DNA from: Burkholderia sp. BCC1644
GTDB taxonomy: Bacteria > Pseudomonadota > Gammaproteobacteria > Burkholderiales > Burkholderiaceae
DNA length: 64,000 nucleotides
Reading direction: 5' to 3'
Assembly: GCF_902833225.1 (NCBI RefSeq)
Contig: NZ_CADFEI010000003.1
Location: 372,001 to 436,000 of the forward strand
Below, piece after piece: positions 28,743-38,588 of this stretch. A model generated the notes under the pieces. It made no database searches. It was given only the letters and a program-made list of their open reading frames with translations, and had not been told where the DNA came from. How positions within the stretch are numbered: position 1 is the stretch's first letter; every line of letters begins with the position of its first letter. Position numbers and translations under genes: made by a program.

Positions 28743-29767
28743 GCGGCCTCCCGTGCCTTCAGCATGTCGAGCGCGACGTCGACGATCATGTCTTCCTGTC
28801 CGCCGACCATGCGCCGCCGGCCGAGTTCGACCATGATGTCGAACGCCGACAGCCCGTATTTCGCGGCGGCCGCTTCCGTGTGACGCAGGAAGCTCGAATA
28901 CACGCCCGCATAGCCGAGTGCGAGCGTCTCGCGGTCCACCCGCACCGGGCGCTCCTGCAGCGGCCGCACGATGTCTTCCGCCGCGTCGATCAGTTGCTTC
29001 ACGTCGCAGCCATGATTCAGCCCGAGGCGGTCGACCGCCGCGACGAACACTTCGAGCGGCGCGTTGCCGGCGCCCGCGCCCATCCCCGTCAGCGATGCAT
29101 CGATGCGGTCGCAGCCGTGTTCGAGCGCGACGATCGAGTTCGCAACGCCGAGCGACAGGTTGTGGTGCGCGTGCATGCCCGTCTGCGTGGCCGGGTCGAG
29201 CACGGCCTTCAGCGCATCGAAGCGCGCGGCAACGTCGCGCATGCCGAGTGCGCCGCCCGAATCGACCACATACACGCACTGCGCGCCATAGCTTTCCATC
29301 AGCTTCGCCTGTTGCGCGAGCGCGTCGGGCGACGTCATGTGCGACATCATCAGGAAGCCGACGGTATCCATCCCGAGTTCGCGTGCATACGCGATGTGCT
29401 GCTTCGAGATGTCGGCCTCCGTGCAGTGCGTTGCGATCCGCACGATGCGCGCTCCGGCGTCGTACGCGGCACGCAGGTCGTGCACGGTGCCGATGCCCGG
29501 CAGCAGCAGCGTCGCGACGCGTGCGCGCTTCACCGTACCCGCTACCGCCTCGATCCACTGCAGGTCGGTATGCGCGCCGAAGCCGTAGTTGAAGCTCGAG
29601 CCCGACAGCCCGTCGCCGTGCGCGACTTCAATGCTGTCGACGCCCGCGTCGTCAAGCGCGCGTGCGATCGCGACGGCGCTGTCGAGCGAATACTGGTGAC
29701 GGATCGCATGCATGCCGTCGCGCAGCGTCACGTCCGACAGATGGATTTTCTTCGTGTGGTCGGTCAT
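28739..29767 (-). CDS. nbaI: 4-Hydroxy-2-oxovalerate aldolase
   Basis: 342 residues, the HMGL-like aldolase (DmpG/MhpE/BphI). The active-site start [17 protein letters not shown], the [12 protein letters not shown] block and [15 protein letters not shown] (Mn2+ ligand histidines) are diagnostic. It cleaves 4-hydroxy-2-oxovalerate to pyruvate and acetaldehyde and channels the acetaldehyde to its partner dehydrogenase, encoded 13 bases upstream. The C-terminal [24 protein letters not shown] is the usual dimer-contact end. Confidence 0.94.
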   Translation of the reverse strand: MTDHTKKIHLSDVTLRDGMHAIRHQYSLDSAVAIARALDDAGVDSIEVAHGDGLSGSSFNYGFGAHTDLQWIEAVAGTVKRARVATLLLPGIGTVHDLRAAYDAGARIVRIATHCTEADISKQHIAYARELGMDTVGFLMMSHMTSPDALAQQAKLMESYGAQCVYVVDSGGALGMRDVAARFDALKAVLDPATQTGMHAHHNLSLGVANSIVALEHGCDRIDASLTGMGAGAGNAPLEVFVAAVDRLGLNHGCDVKQLIDAAEDIVRPLQERPVRVDRETLALGYAGVYSSFLRHTEAAAAKYGLSAFDIMVELGRRRMVGGQEDMIVDVALDMLKAREAA

Positions 29768-29780
29768 CGCCGATCTCCCG

Positions 29781-30725
29781 TCAGGCTGCCACGCGGCTGG
29801 CCGCGATCTGTTCCGCGGCCGCGAGCGCGGCCGACGTCATGATGTCGAGGTTCCCCGCGTACGACGGCAGGTAATGTGCGGCGCCTTCGACTTCGAGGAA
29901 CACGCTGACCTTCAGCCCCGTGCGGCGCTCGCCCGCGTCGAATGCGAGCGGCTGCGCGGCCGTATAGCGGTCGAACTGCACGGCCTGCTTGAGCCGGTAG
30001 CCGGGCACGTAGCTCGCGACCGCATCGACCATCGTGCGGATCGAATGCTCGATCGCCGCGGTGTCGGCGTGTTCGTCGGTCAGGCAGTACACGGTGTCGC
30101 GCATCATCAACGGCGGCTCGGCCGGGTTCAGCACGATGATCGCCTTGCCGCGCGCGGCGCCGCCGACTGTCTCGATCGCCTTCGACGTCGTTTCGGTGAA
30201 TTCGTCGATGTTCGCGCGCGTGCCGGGGCCGGCCGAGCGGCTCGAGATCGACGCGACGATCTCCGCGTAATGCACGGGCGCGACGCGCGACACCGCATGC
30301 ACGATCGGGATCGTCGCCTGGCCGCCGCAGGTCACCATGTTCAGGTTCGGCGCGTCGAGATGTTCGAACAGGTTGACGACGGGCACGACGAACGGGCCGA
30401 TCGCGGCCGGCGTCAGGTCGATCACCTGCACGCCGTGACGGCCGAGCACCTCCGCGTGGCGTGCATGCGCGCCGGCCGACGTCGCGTCGAACGCGATCCG
30501 CACGTTCGCGAACCCGGGCATCGCGACGAGGCCGTCGATCCCGCCGGCGGTGGTCGCCACCCCGAGCCGCGCGGCGCGCGCGAGGCCGTCGGAGGCCGCA
30601 TCGATGCCGACCATCGCGGCCATTTCCAGATGCTTCGCCTGGCGCAGCACCTTGATCATCAGGTCGGTGCCGATGTTGCCGGAGCCGATGATGGCCACGG
30701 CGAGCTTGTCGAGGTCTTTCATCAT
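29781..30725 (-). CDS. nbaJ: Acetaldehyde dehydrogenase (acylating)
   Basis: 314 residues, DmpF/MhpF/BphJ type. The NAD-binding segment is [19 protein letters not shown] and the catalytic cysteine lies in [12 protein letters not shown]. It converts acetaldehyde, NAD+ and CoA to acetyl-CoA in a complex with the aldolase of the next gene. The first codon pair gives MM; either Met may start. The gene overlaps the hydratase stop by 4 bases. Together the pair completes the route from the aromatic ring to central metabolism. Confidence 0.94.
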   Translation of the reverse strand: MMKDLDKLAVAIIGSGNIGTDLMIKVLRQAKHLEMAAMVGIDAASDGLARAARLGVATTAGGIDGLVAMPGFANVRIAFDATSAGAHARHAEVLGRHGVQVIDLTPAAIGPFVVPVVNLFEHLDAPNLNMVTCGGQATIPIVHAVSRVAPVHYAEIVASISSRSAGPGTRANIDEFTETTSKAIETVGGAARGKAIIVLNPAEPPLMMRDTVYCLTDEHADTAAIEHSIRTMVDAVASYVPGYRLKQAVQFDRYTAAQPLAFDAGERRTGLKVSVFLEVEGAAHYLPSYAGNLDIMTSAALAAAEQIAASRVAA

Positions 30726-31540
30726 TCACGCTCCGGTTGGGTGGAGAAATACGCGCTCACGCTGCCGAGCCCGTCGATCCGCGCGGTGAACACGTCGCCC
30801 GGCTGCACGCCGACCATCGGCCCGAGCGCGCCCGTCAGCACGATGTCGCCGGCCCGCAGCGGCGCGCCGACGCGCGCCATCGTGTTCGCGAGCCACAGCG
30901 CCGCATGCAGCGGATTGCCGAGGCACGCGACGCCCGCGCCGACGCTCACCGGCTCGCCGCGCCGCTCCATCGCCATCCCGCACTGGATCGCATCGAACGC
31001 GCCGACTGTCACCGGCCGGCTGCCGAGCACGAACAGGCCGCTCGACGCGTTGTCCGCAACCGTGTCGGTCAGCCGGATGTCCCAGTTCGCGATCCGGCTG
31101 CCGACGATTTCGATCGCGGGCAGCGCATACGCGGTCGCGCCGATCAGGTCCGCCATCGTGTGCCGTTCGTGCGGCAGGTCGCGCTCGAGCACCAGCGCGA
31201 TCTCGGCCTCGACCTTCGGCTGCTGTGTGCGCACCAGCGCGATCTCTTCGCCGTCGGCCACCGCCATGTCGTCGAACAGCATCCCGAAGTCGGGTTGATC
31301 GACGCCGAGCTGCTTCTGCACGGCCGCCGACGTCAGGCCGATCTTGCGGCCGACGAGCCGGCGCCCCGCCGTACGCTTGCGCGCGGTGTTCGCGCGCTGC
31401 ACCGCATAGGCGGCATCGAGCGCATCGCCGCCAAGCGCCGCGATCGCGTCGCGTACCGGCGCGCACGGCACGCCGTCTCGCTCGGCCGCCCACAACGTGT
31501 CGGCGATCGCCTGCACTGCATTCCGGTCGAATTCGCTCAT
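30722..31540 (-). CDS. nbaH: 2-Oxopent-4-enoate (2-keto-4-pentenoate) hydratase
   Basis: 272 residues, MhpD/DmpE family. Typical blocks are [41 protein letters not shown] and LFVLGSRPV. It adds water to 2-oxopent-4-enoate to give 4-hydroxy-2-oxovalerate, using a divalent metal bound by the KVEAE glutamates. It is a paralogue of the decarboxylase at 27969-28742, with which it probably forms a complex. The start at 31538-31540 overlaps the stop of the semialdehyde dehydrogenase gene by 4 bases; longer in-frame starts are shadow sequence. Confidence 0.9.
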   Translation of the reverse strand: MSEFDRNAVQAIADTLWAAERDGVPCAPVRDAIAALGGDALDAAYAVQRANTARKRTAGRRLVGRKIGLTSAAVQKQLGVDQPDFGMLFDDMAVADGEEIALVRTQQPKVEAEIALVLERDLPHERHTMADLIGATAYALPAIEIVGSRIANWDIRLTDTVADNASSGLFVLGSRPVTVGAFDAIQCGMAMERRGEPVSVGAGVACLGNPLHAALWLANTMARVGAPLRAGDIVLTGALGPMVGVQPGDVFTARIDGLGSVSAYFSTQPERE

Positions 31541-33027
31541 GCGACCCTCACGCAGACGTTGGTGGTTTCGGAGTAGAAATCGAGGGAATGGCGGCCGCCC
31601 TCGCGGCCGATGCCCGACAGCTTGGTACCGCCGAACGGCGTGCGCAGGTCGCGCACGAACCATGCGTTCAACCACACGATGCCCGTCTCGATCCGCTTCG
31701 CGACGCGGTGGCCGCGTGCCAGGTGCGTCGTCCACACGCTGGCGGCCAGGCCGTATGCGCTGTCGTTCACGCGGCCGATCACTTCGTCCTCGCTGTCGAA
31801 CGGCGCGACGTGGCACACCGGCCCGAAGATCTCCTCGGTCACGCAGCGCGCGGTGTCGGGCAGCCCGGTCCAGATCGTCGGCTGCACGAACGCGCCGTCG
31901 TCGCGCGCATCGCCGAACGCCGGCACGTCACCACCCGTCACGACCGTCACGCCTTCTTCGACGGCCAGCCGGAAATACGACAGCACCTTGTCGCGATGGC
32001 CGCGCGAGATCAGCGGCCCCATGGTGGTCGCGGGATCGTCGGGTGCGCCGACGCGCAGCGCTTCGGTGCGCGTTTTCAGCGCGGCGACGAAGCGCTCGAA
32101 GATCGGCCGCTCGACGTACACGCGCTCGCTGCACAGGCATACCTGCCCGGCGTTGGTGAAGCTCGACTTGACGATGCCGTCCACCGCCGCGTCGAAATCG
32201 GCGTCGGCAAACACGACGGCTGCATTCTTGCCGCCGAGTTCGAACGAGATGTCCTTCACGCCGTCGGCGACGGCCTTCATGATCGCGCTGCCGGTGCGCG
32301 ATTCGCCGGTGAACGTGATCGCGTCGATGCCGGGGTGGCGCGTGAGGAATTCGCCAGCGGCGGCCGGCCCGTGGCCATGCACGAGGTTGAACACGCCGCG
32401 CGGCAGGCCGACGGCGTCGATCACTTCGGCCAGCAGCGTCGCGGAACCGGGCGTCTCTTCCGACGGCTTCGCCACGACGCAGTTGCCCAGCGCAAGCGCC
32501 GGCGCGACCTTCCACGTGAACAGCAGCAACGGCAGGTTCCAGGGCGAGATGATCCCGACCACGCCGAGCGGCTTGCGCGTCACGTAGTTGAGGTACTGCG
32601 CGCCGTCGGCCGTCTGCGATTCGAAGCAGTCGTCGCCGGCCGTGCGGACGAGGTCGGCGAACGTACGGAAGTTCGCGATGCCGCGCGCGATGTCCAGCGA
32701 GCGGGCCTGCGCGAGCGGGCGGCCGGTGTCGGCCACTTCGGCCGCCACGAAATCGTCGAAGCGCGCCTGGATGCCGTCGGCAATCCGGTGCAGCCAGTCG
32801 GCCCGCTGCGCGGGTGTCGTGTCGCGCCAGCCGGCCGCCTGCGCGGCGCGTGCCGCGTGCACGGCCGCGTCGACGGTCGCCGCGTCGGCCTCGCATACGC
32901 GGGCGATTTCGCGGCCGTCGACGGGGCTCGTATCCGCGAAGGTCTGCGCGGTCTCGACGAACGCGCCGTCGATGTAGTGTCGCAACAACCGCGGCGGGCG
33001 CGCGGCGTCAGTCATTTCTCGATTCAC
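31537..33027 (-). CDS. nbaE: 2-Aminomuconate 6-semialdehyde dehydrogenase
   Basis: 496 residues of the NAD+ aldehyde dehydrogenase family. NAD-site blocks are [24 protein letters not shown] and [12 protein letters not shown]; the catalytic cysteine is in [14 protein letters not shown] and the general-base glutamate in [11 protein letters not shown]. In this operon the expected reaction is oxidation of 2-aminomuconate (or 2-hydroxymuconate) semialdehyde to the acid, competing with spontaneous picolinate formation. The start is a GTG with AGGAG 5 bases upstream; an ATG four codons later lies too far from that site. It is the first gene of the operon, after the LysR gene. Confidence 0.9.
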   Translation of the reverse strand: MNREMTDAARPPRLLRHYIDGAFVETAQTFADTSPVDGREIARVCEADAATVDAAVHAARAAQAAGWRDTTPAQRADWLHRIADGIQARFDDFVAAEVADTGRPLAQARSLDIARGIANFRTFADLVRTAGDDCFESQTADGAQYLNYVTRKPLGVVGIISPWNLPLLLFTWKVAPALALGNCVVAKPSEETPGSATLLAEVIDAVGLPRGVFNLVHGHGPAAAGEFLTRHPGIDAITFTGESRTGSAIMKAVADGVKDISFELGGKNAAVVFADADFDAAVDGIVKSSFTNAGQVCLCSERVYVERPIFERFVAALKTRTEALRVGAPDDPATTMGPLISRGHRDKVLSYFRLAVEEGVTVVTGGDVPAFGDARDDGAFVQPTIWTGLPDTARCVTEEIFGPVCHVAPFDSEDEVIGRVNDSAYGLAASVWTTHLARGHRVAKRIETGIVWLNAWFVRDLRTPFGGTKLSGIGREGGRHSLDFYSETTNVCVRVA

Positions 33028-33059
33028 AACGTCTCCTGCTCGTATGGACTGTCAGCAGG

Positions 33060-33089
33060 AGTCTAGGGAAGCCGCGCGAGAAGCGACAA
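33060..33089 (-). promoter_or_regulatory. Predicted promoter of the kynurenine-pathway operon
   Basis: On the minus strand, TTGTCG (33084-33089), an 18-base spacer and TAGACT (33060-33065) form a sigma70-like promoter about 30 bases upstream of the first pathway gene's ribosome site. The match is moderate, as is usual for regulator-dependent promoters. Confidence 0.45.
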
Positions 33090-33116
33090 TCAAACATTCG
33101 GCGCTGGCTATGCTAA

Positions 33117-33130
33117 ACGGGAATACCCGT
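33117..33130. promoter_or_regulatory. Candidate LysR binding palindrome
   Basis: ACGGGAATACCCGT, a perfect 5-base-arm inverted repeat around AATA. Its centre lies about 70 bases upstream of the start site expected from the predicted promoter, the normal place for a LysR recognition site. It sits between the LysR stop and the operon it probably controls. Confidence 0.5.
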
Positions 33131-33165
33131 GCGAGCCTTGCGCCGCAACGGTTCCAGCCCGGCGC

Positions 33166-34131
33166 TCAGGTTTCCTCCGGGCACTCCTGCACCGCTTCCT
33201 TCAGGCATTCGACGAACGCGCGGCACGCGGCGCTCTGCTCCTTGTTCGAGCGCACCGAGAATCCGACCGTGCCGAACGCGCCGGCTTCGGGCAGGTCGAG
33301 CACGCGCAGCAGCCCGGCCTGCGCGAACTGCCGCGCGGCGACGCGCGGCATCAGCGCGATGCGCGGCGTGTCGAGCAGCAGCCCGATGTTGGTGAGCAGC
33401 GACAGCGATTCCACGATGTCGATCGGCAGCGGCAGCCCCGCCGCGCGAAACAGCTGCTCGGCCGCGAGCCGCGACGGCGAATCGGGCGTCGGCAGGATCC
33501 ACGGCGCATCGACCAGCTCGCGCAGCGACGGCGCCGGATCGGGCACGGGGCCATAGCCGTTGCCGACCACCGCGCACATCGATTCGTCGAACAGCGCTTC
33601 GTGCGTGAGCGGGAACGCACTCGCGATCGGCAGCTCGCGCTCCGGCAGCCGGCCGACGACGATGTCGAGATCGCCGGTGGCTAGCGCCGGGAACAGGTGC
33701 GCGGTCGTGCCTTCGCGCACGGTCACCAGCACGTGCGGCGTGCGCGCCTTCAACATCGCGATCGCGCGCGGCAGCAGCCGCGCGGACGCCGAGATCAGCG
33801 TGCCGACGATCACGTGGCCGCTCGTGCCGAGCCGGAAATCGTTCAGCTCGTCGGTCATGTAGCGCAGCTCGGCCATCAGCGACTTCACGCGCCGCCCGAG
33901 CAGCAGGCCGAGCTCGGTCGGCACCACGCCGCGGTTCGAGCGCGAGAACAGCGCGCCGTCGAAGCACGATTCGAGTTCGTGGATCACCTTCGTCACGGCC
34001 GGCTGCGTGAGCCGCATCTCGTTGGCCGCGCGCACTACCGAGCGCGTTTCCAGCACACGCTCGAAAATCATCAACTGGTTCAGCTTGAGCCGGCGGATCA
34101 GGGAGATCTCGCTGAGCGGATTCGCGTCCAT
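33166..34131 (-). CDS. LysR-family regulator of the kynurenine/hydroxyanthranilate operon
   Basis: 321 residues from the ATG at 34129-34131. The DNA-binding helix is LKLNQLMIFERVLETRSVVRAANEMRLTQPAVTKVIHELE, of the PcaQ/GbpR-like class common for aromatic catabolism. The effector domain follows (VIVGTLISASARLLPRAIAML). An upstream in-frame Met adds 15 residues but starts before any helix. It is co-directional with, and 138 bases ahead of, the pathway genes, with a palindrome and promoter in between. Its inducer is probably a pathway intermediate (inference). Confidence 0.87.
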   Translation of the reverse strand: MDANPLSEISLIRRLKLNQLMIFERVLETRSVVRAANEMRLTQPAVTKVIHELESCFDGALFSRSNRGVVPTELGLLLGRRVKSLMAELRYMTDELNDFRLGTSGHVIVGTLISASARLLPRAIAMLKARTPHVLVTVREGTTAHLFPALATGDLDIVVGRLPERELPIASAFPLTHEALFDESMCAVVGNGYGPVPDPAPSLRELVDAPWILPTPDSPSRLAAEQLFRAAGLPLPIDIVESLSLLTNIGLLLDTPRIALMPRVAARQFAQAGLLRVLDLPEAGAFGTVGFSVRSNKEQSAACRAFVECLKEAVQECPEET

Positions 34132-34228
34132 GTCTGCTTCGTCGTCGAAAAAAAGGGGAATGACGGACCCTAACAACTTTACGTCCGGCGTGCATCGGGA
34201 GATGCACGGCCGGTACCTCTCCCCTGTA

Positions 34229-35083
34229 TCAGTAGACGCCCATCATCGCGGACAGCTCCGCCACATACTCGCCATAACGCGGGTCGCGCTTGATCTCGTC
34301 CGGCTGGCGCGGCCGCGGCAGGTCGATCTTCACGTCGTGCAGCACGCGGCCCGGGCGCGCGGACATCACCAGCACGCGATCCGACAGGAACACGGCCTCG
34401 TGAATGCTGTGCGTGACGAGCAGCACCGTCAGCGTACTCTGCTGCCAGATGCGCAGCAGCTCGACGTTGAGCCGGTCGCGCGTCAGTGCGTCGAGCGCGC
34501 CGAACGGCTCGTCCATCAGCATCACGCGCGGCTCCAGCAGCAGGATCTGGCCGATCGCCGCGCGCTGCCGCATCCCGCCCGACAACTCGTGCGGGTAGCG
34601 GTCGACGAACTGCGCGAGGCCGAGCGTGTCGAGCAGCGCGGGCAGCCGTGCGTCGACGTGCGCCCGCGGCAGGTTGCGCAGCTTCGCGCCGAGCCGGATG
34701 TTCGCGCCGACGGTGAGCCACGGCAGCATGTTGCTGGTCTGGAACACGACACCGATGTCGGGATGCGGGCCGGCCACGGGCGTGCCGCCGACGCGGATCG
34801 ACCCGGCATCGCACGGCACGAGCCCCGCGACCATCCGCAGCAGCGTGCTCTTGCCACAGCCGCTCGGCCCGAGGATCGACACGAACTCGCGTGGTTGCAC
34901 GCGCATCGATACCTGTTCCAGTGCGCTGAACGCATCGGCGCCGCCGCGCGCCGCGAAGCGCTTGCCGGCCTGCTCGACGGCGATCAGCGCATCCGCGCGG
35001 GCGTCGTCCTGGAGGGGCGCCGCCGTCGCGCCTTCGGAAACGGAAGCGCGCCGCACCGGACGCGCGAGATTGACGATCGTCAT
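34229..35083 (-). CDS. ABC transporter ATP-binding protein (nitrate/sulfonate/taurine type)
   Basis: 284 residues. Walker A is LGPSGCGKSTLL, the signature ELSGGMRQRAAIGQ, Walker B VMLMDEPFGALD, and the switch histidine is in LLVTHSIHEAVFLSD. The first 30 residues are an unusual hydrophilic extension. It energises the permease encoded just upstream; stop and start share bases (TGATG), showing tight coupling. The class includes importers for sulfonates, nitrate, pyrimidines and aromatic acids. It is the last gene of an operon that starts with an FAH-family hydrolase. Confidence 0.92.
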   Translation of the reverse strand: MTIVNLARPVRRASVSEGATAAPLQDDARADALIAVEQAGKRFAARGGADAFSALEQVSMRVQPREFVSILGPSGCGKSTLLRMVAGLVPCDAGSIRVGGTPVAGPHPDIGVVFQTSNMLPWLTVGANIRLGAKLRNLPRAHVDARLPALLDTLGLAQFVDRYPHELSGGMRQRAAIGQILLLEPRVMLMDEPFGALDALTRDRLNVELLRIWQQSTLTVLLVTHSIHEAVFLSDRVLVMSARPGRVLHDVKIDLPRPRQPDEIKRDPRYGEYVAELSAMMGVY

Positions 35084-35826
35084 CAGGCCGTGACTCCTCT
35101 CCACCAAACTGCACGCGAAACCAGATCCACCGCACCGTAGAACAGCATCGCGAGCGCGGTCACCATCAGGATCGCCGCAAAACACAGCGGCGTTTGCGCA
35201 TTCGACGTCGCGAACACGATCAGATGCCCGAGTCCCGCTTCCGCACCGATGAATTCGCCGACGATCGCGCCGATCACCGCCAGCGGCATCGCGATCTTCA
35301 GGCCGTCCATCAACGCCGGCAGCGCCGCGGGCAGGCGCAGGTGCCAGAACGTGTGCGCGGCCGACGCGCCGAGCGCGCGGAAATGCTCGTCGAGATGACG
35401 CGGTACGCCCGCGAGGCCGCCCATCGTCGCGACGACGATCGGGAAGAACGCGAACAGCACGGCCGCCGCGAGCTTCGACGCGAAGCCGTAGCCGAACCAG
35501 ACGATCAGCAACGGCGCGAGCGCGATCTTCGGCATGCTCTGCAGCGCGGTCACGAACGGCAGCACCGTGCGCCGCACGAGGTTCGACGCGCTCGCGAGCA
35601 GCCCGATCGCGAGGCCGCCGGCCACCGCCAGCGCGAAGCCCGCGAACACTTCCCATGCGGTCGTCAGCGTGTCGGCCAGCAGCTGCGCGCGCATCTCCCA
35701 GCCGGCCGCAAGCACCGACGACAGCGACGGCAGCACGTATTCGCGCGTGCCGGTCCAGCGCACGCCGAATTCCCATGTGAGGCCGACGACCGCCCAGAAC
35801 GCGGCCGCTTCGATCAGCCGCTTCAT
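35083..35826 (-). CDS. ABC transporter permease (BPD type, SsuC-like)
   Basis: 247 residues, six predicted membrane helices. The coupling loop with the EAA motif is HFRALGASAAHTFWHLRLPAALPALMDGLKIAMPLAVIGAIVGEF. QSMPKIALAPLLIVWFGYG is typical of the SsuC/TauC group. It overlaps the VOC gene upstream by 4 bases and the ATPase gene downstream by one base. With the ATPase and the binding protein at 36528-37526 it forms a complete importer. The VOC gene interrupts the transporter set. Confidence 0.92.
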   Translation of the reverse strand: MKRLIEAAAFWAVVGLTWEFGVRWTGTREYVLPSLSSVLAAGWEMRAQLLADTLTTAWEVFAGFALAVAGGLAIGLLASASNLVRRTVLPFVTALQSMPKIALAPLLIVWFGYGFASKLAAAVLFAFFPIVVATMGGLAGVPRHLDEHFRALGASAAHTFWHLRLPAALPALMDGLKIAMPLAVIGAIVGEFIGAEAGLGHLIVFATSNAQTPLCFAAILMVTALAMLFYGAVDLVSRAVWWRGVTA

Positions 35827-36440
35827 GCCGGGTCTCCTTCCGGCGCGTGGCGTGATGCTTCCGCATCGTCGGCGGCAGCCACGGCCGGTGCGGCCGGCGC
35901 ATTGCCGCGCGACTTCTCCGCGACGAGATGCGGCGGCGGCGGCACGACGAAGCGCGCGAAGCGGTACTGGTCGAACGATTCGATCGTGCGCTCCCACACC
36001 TGCGGCTCGCGTGGATCGCGTTCGCCGATCTGCTCCATCTCGCAGTAGACCTCGACGTTGTTGCCGTCCGGGTCCTTGAACACCAGGAACAGGTTGTTGC
36101 CGGGCCCGTGCCGCCCGATCCCGCGCACGATCTCGACACCGTGCGACTGCAGCACTTTCACCGAGCGTTCCATCTCCTCGACACTGTCGACCAGGTACGA
36201 GAAATGTTCGAGACCCGGGCGCGAATAGCGCGGCAGATCATCGAAATCGGGCGAATCCTTCGGCAGCTGCGCGAGCGCGAGATCGTGGTGATCGGTACCC
36301 GCGCGCAGGAACACCATCTGGTCGCCGATCCAGTCGGACACCTTCAGGCCCATCACTTCCGTATAGAACTTCGCAGACCGATGGATATCCCGCACCATCA
36401 GCACCATGTGTCCGAGCCGCCTGGGACGCAAGCTGTTCAT
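35823..36440 (-). CDS. VOC-superfamily ring-cleavage dioxygenase-like protein
   Basis: 205 residues. Metal ligands expected for the vicinal-oxygen-chelate fold are present: a His in RRLGHMVLMVRDI, a His in PGLEHFSYLVDSVEEM and a Glu in PDGNNVEVYCEMEQI. Residues 1-140 form one VOC module. The last 65 residues, with a WERTIESFDQYRFARFVVPP segment and a low-complexity tail, resemble the ends of extradiol dioxygenases acting on catechol-type substrates. The gene lies between the substrate-binding protein and permease genes with a 4-base overlap to the latter, so its substrate is probably the imported compound or a derivative. A glyoxalase-like isomerase is the alternative. Confidence 0.78.
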   Translation of the reverse strand: MNSLRPRRLGHMVLMVRDIHRSAKFYTEVMGLKVSDWIGDQMVFLRAGTDHHDLALAQLPKDSPDFDDLPRYSRPGLEHFSYLVDSVEEMERSVKVLQSHGVEIVRGIGRHGPGNNLFLVFKDPDGNNVEVYCEMEQIGERDPREPQVWERTIESFDQYRFARFVVPPPPHLVAEKSRGNAPAAPAVAAADDAEASRHAPEGDPA

Positions 36441-36527
36441 TACCGTTCTCCTGTGTGCCCACGCGCCGCGCGGGCCGGGTTGGATCGCCGGCGGCGGCTC
36501 GCTGCCGCCGCCGCGATCCCGATCGGG

Positions 36528-37526
36528 TTACTTGACGAAGCGATTGGTGTACAGACTGCCGGCCTTGACCGTCGTGCCGAGCGCAAACGCGCGCGACACG
36601 AAGCCGAGCGTCGCGTCGATGCGTTCGGGCCGCAGCCAGCCGAGCTGGTGGCCGGACGCGTCGTCGGTAATCAACGCATTGGTCTCGTCGATCTGCTCGC
36701 GCAGGATCGTGCGGTCGAGCAGCGGATTGCGCGACACGATTGCATCGACCGCGTCCTGCGGCCGGTCGCGCATCAGCGCATAGCCGCGATACGTCGCGTC
36801 GACGAAGCGCTTCACGACGTCCGGATGCTGTGCAGCGTACGCATCGGTCGTCACGATCCCGCTGCCGAGCATGTCGAGCCCGAGATCGCGGTACGTGACC
36901 TTGCCGAGTGTCTGCCCCGCGCGCCGCGCAAACGCAGCCTGCACCGGCAGGCTCGCACCCTCCCAGCATTCCGACAGGTCGATGCGTTTCTGCAGCAGCG
37001 CGGTATTGATCACGGCCGGATCGAGCCGCACGAGGCGGATCGCGCCGGGCGCCATCCCGTTCTGCTTCAGCCATGCCGGCACGATGTTCTGCACCGCCGA
37101 CGCGTTGCCGCCGCCGAGCGACAGCCCCGCGAGATCCTTCAGCGACTTCGGCTTGAAGCCGGGCCGCTCGAGATAGCACATCGCACCCGGCCAGCGCGTG
37201 TTGATCGCGCCGACCAGCACCGTATGGCCGCCATGCGCGCGATTCAGGATCACGCTGACCGGGTCGCCGTAACCGAACTCGAACAGCCCTTCGTCGACTT
37301 CGTTGACGGTCCGCTGGCCGCCGTAGCCGCGCTGCACCGTCACGTCGAGGCCGGCGTCCTTGTAGAAGCCCTTCGCCTGCGCGACCAGGATCCCGCCGGT
37401 GCTGCCCTGCGGCAGCCAGGCGAGATTGACGCGTACCGCGTCGGCCGCCTGCGCGGCCGGGGCCGCGGCCCACAGGCCCGCGGCCAGCACCGCGCCGCGC
37501 GCCAGCGCTTGGATGCGCTCAAACAT
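36528..37526 (-). CDS. ABC transporter substrate-binding protein (NMT1/THI5-like)
   Basis: 332 residues. A signal peptide ends near AAPAAQAAD (residue 28). The mature protein starts VRVNLAWLPQGSTGGILVAQAKGFYKDAGLDVTVQRG, the standard opening of the NMT1/THI5/SsuA group, and keeps a GYGDPVSVI ligand-site region. No lipobox cysteine is seen, so it should be free in the periplasm. It feeds the permease and ATPase encoded downstream. Known ligands of this group include thiamine precursors, sulfonates, riboflavin and aromatic acids. The nearby FAH and VOC genes favour an aromatic or ring-derived ligand here. Confidence 0.88.
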   Translation of the reverse strand: MFERIQALARGAVLAAGLWAAAPAAQAADAVRVNLAWLPQGSTGGILVAQAKGFYKDAGLDVTVQRGYGGQRTVNEVDEGLFEFGYGDPVSVILNRAHGGHTVLVGAINTRWPGAMCYLERPGFKPKSLKDLAGLSLGGGNASAVQNIVPAWLKQNGMAPGAIRLVRLDPAVINTALLQKRIDLSECWEGASLPVQAAFARRAGQTLGKVTYRDLGLDMLGSGIVTTDAYAAQHPDVVKRFVDATYRGYALMRDRPQDAVDAIVSRNPLLDRTILREQIDETNALITDDASGHQLGWLRPERIDATLGFVSRAFALGTTVKAGSLYTNRFVK

Positions 37527-37579
37527 GTCCTCCTCCTGTCTTGTCGAGTTCGGGGCCGGGCCGGCGCGGCACGCGCGGC

Positions 37580-38500
37580 TTACCCGCGCACCAGCGGGTT
37601 TTCGATCGAGCCGATGCCGTCGATCGATGCGACCATCACGTCGCCCGGCTGCAGATAGATGCCACGCCCCATGCCGACGCCCGTCGGCGTGCCGGTCGCG
37701 ATCAGGTCGCCGGGCTGCAGCGTCAGGATCGACGACAGGTAATGGATCTGCTCCGCAATACTGAAGATCATCTCGCCGGTATTGCCGTCCTGCATCGTTT
37801 CGCCGTTGACGGCCAGCCGCATCCGCAGGTTCTGCGGTTCGGCGATGCACGCGCGCGGCACGAGCCAGGGCCCGAGCGGACCGAAGGTATCGAAACTCTT
37901 GCCGCGAAACCAGTCGTGCTTGAACGGATAGTCGGTGCGGCGATTCAGGTCGCGTGCGCTCACGTCGTTCAGGATCGTGTAGCCCGCGACGTAGTCGAAC
38001 GCGTCCTCCACGGCGATGTGGCGGCCCGGCCGGCCGATCACGACGGCCAGCTCGACCTCCCAGTCGACGCGCTCGGCCTGCGGCGGCATCACGACGTCGG
38101 CGAGCGTCGGCACCACGCTCGTCTCGGCCTTCATGAACATGTACGGCGAGCTTTCCTCGCGCGGCGCGAGTTCGGTGCCCATCTCGCGCGCATGCTCGTA
38201 GTAGTTCGACGCGGCCGCGAAAATCCGCCGCGGCGCATACGGCACGTGCAGCCGGTAGCCTGCCAGCGGCTGCACGTCGAGCCGGCCGGCGGCGATCTCG
38301 CGCGCGGCCGCCTCGAGGCGCGCGACGGTCTGCGCACCGCGCAGCGGCCAGTCCGCGACCAGCGTGTCGACGTCGAGCGGCGCGTCCTCACCGCCCGCCC
38401 GCTGCAGCACGGCCTGCGCGTCGTACAGCGCGCCTTCCATCGCGAGCCCCGCCGCGACGCGGCCATTCAGTTCATACGTTGCGATACCGAACCAGATCAC
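37580..38500 (-). CDS. Fumarylacetoacetate hydrolase (FAH) family protein
   Basis: 306 residues. The C-terminal FAH domain has the metal-binding ERVDWEVELAVVIGRPGRHI glutamates, then YTILNDVSARDLNRR, KSFDTFGPLGPWLV and the closing LQPGDLIATGTPTGVG. Members hydrolyse or decarboxylate 2,4-dioxo or 2-hydroxymuconate-type acids. The N-terminal 95 residues are a short extra domain. It is the first gene of the importer operon, and the two GTATAC sites upstream suggest control by the divergent GntR regulator. The precise reaction cannot be told from the family alone. Confidence 0.87.
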   Translation of the reverse strand: MIWFGIATYELNGRVAAGLAMEGALYDAQAVLQRAGGEDAPLDVDTLVADWPLRGAQTVARLEAAAREIAAGRLDVQPLAGYRLHVPYAPRRIFAAASNYYEHAREMGTELAPREESSPYMFMKAETSVVPTLADVVMPPQAERVDWEVELAVVIGRPGRHIAVEDAFDYVAGYTILNDVSARDLNRRTDYPFKHDWFRGKSFDTFGPLGPWLVPRACIAEPQNLRMRLAVNGETMQDGNTGEMIFSIAEQIHYLSSILTLQPGDLIATGTPTGVGMGRGIYLQPGDVMVASIDGIGSIENPLVRG

Positions 38501-38542
38501 GGTTGTCCTCTTTTGTCGTCGTCAGGAGGGGACGAGTGACGC

Positions 38543-38588
38543 GTATACAATAGATCACTCGTGTATTCATTTGATATTTCTCGTATAC
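38543..38588. promoter_or_regulatory. Two GTATAC operators between FAH and GntR genes
   Basis: GTATAC occurs at 38543-38548 (context GCGTATACAA) and 38583-38588 (TCGTATACTC), centres exactly 40 bases apart, in the AT-rich divergent promoter region. The second overlaps TATACT, a good minus-10 for the GntR gene. FCD-type GntR proteins commonly bind palindromes centred on GTATAC, so these are likely its own operators. Confidence 0.6.
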
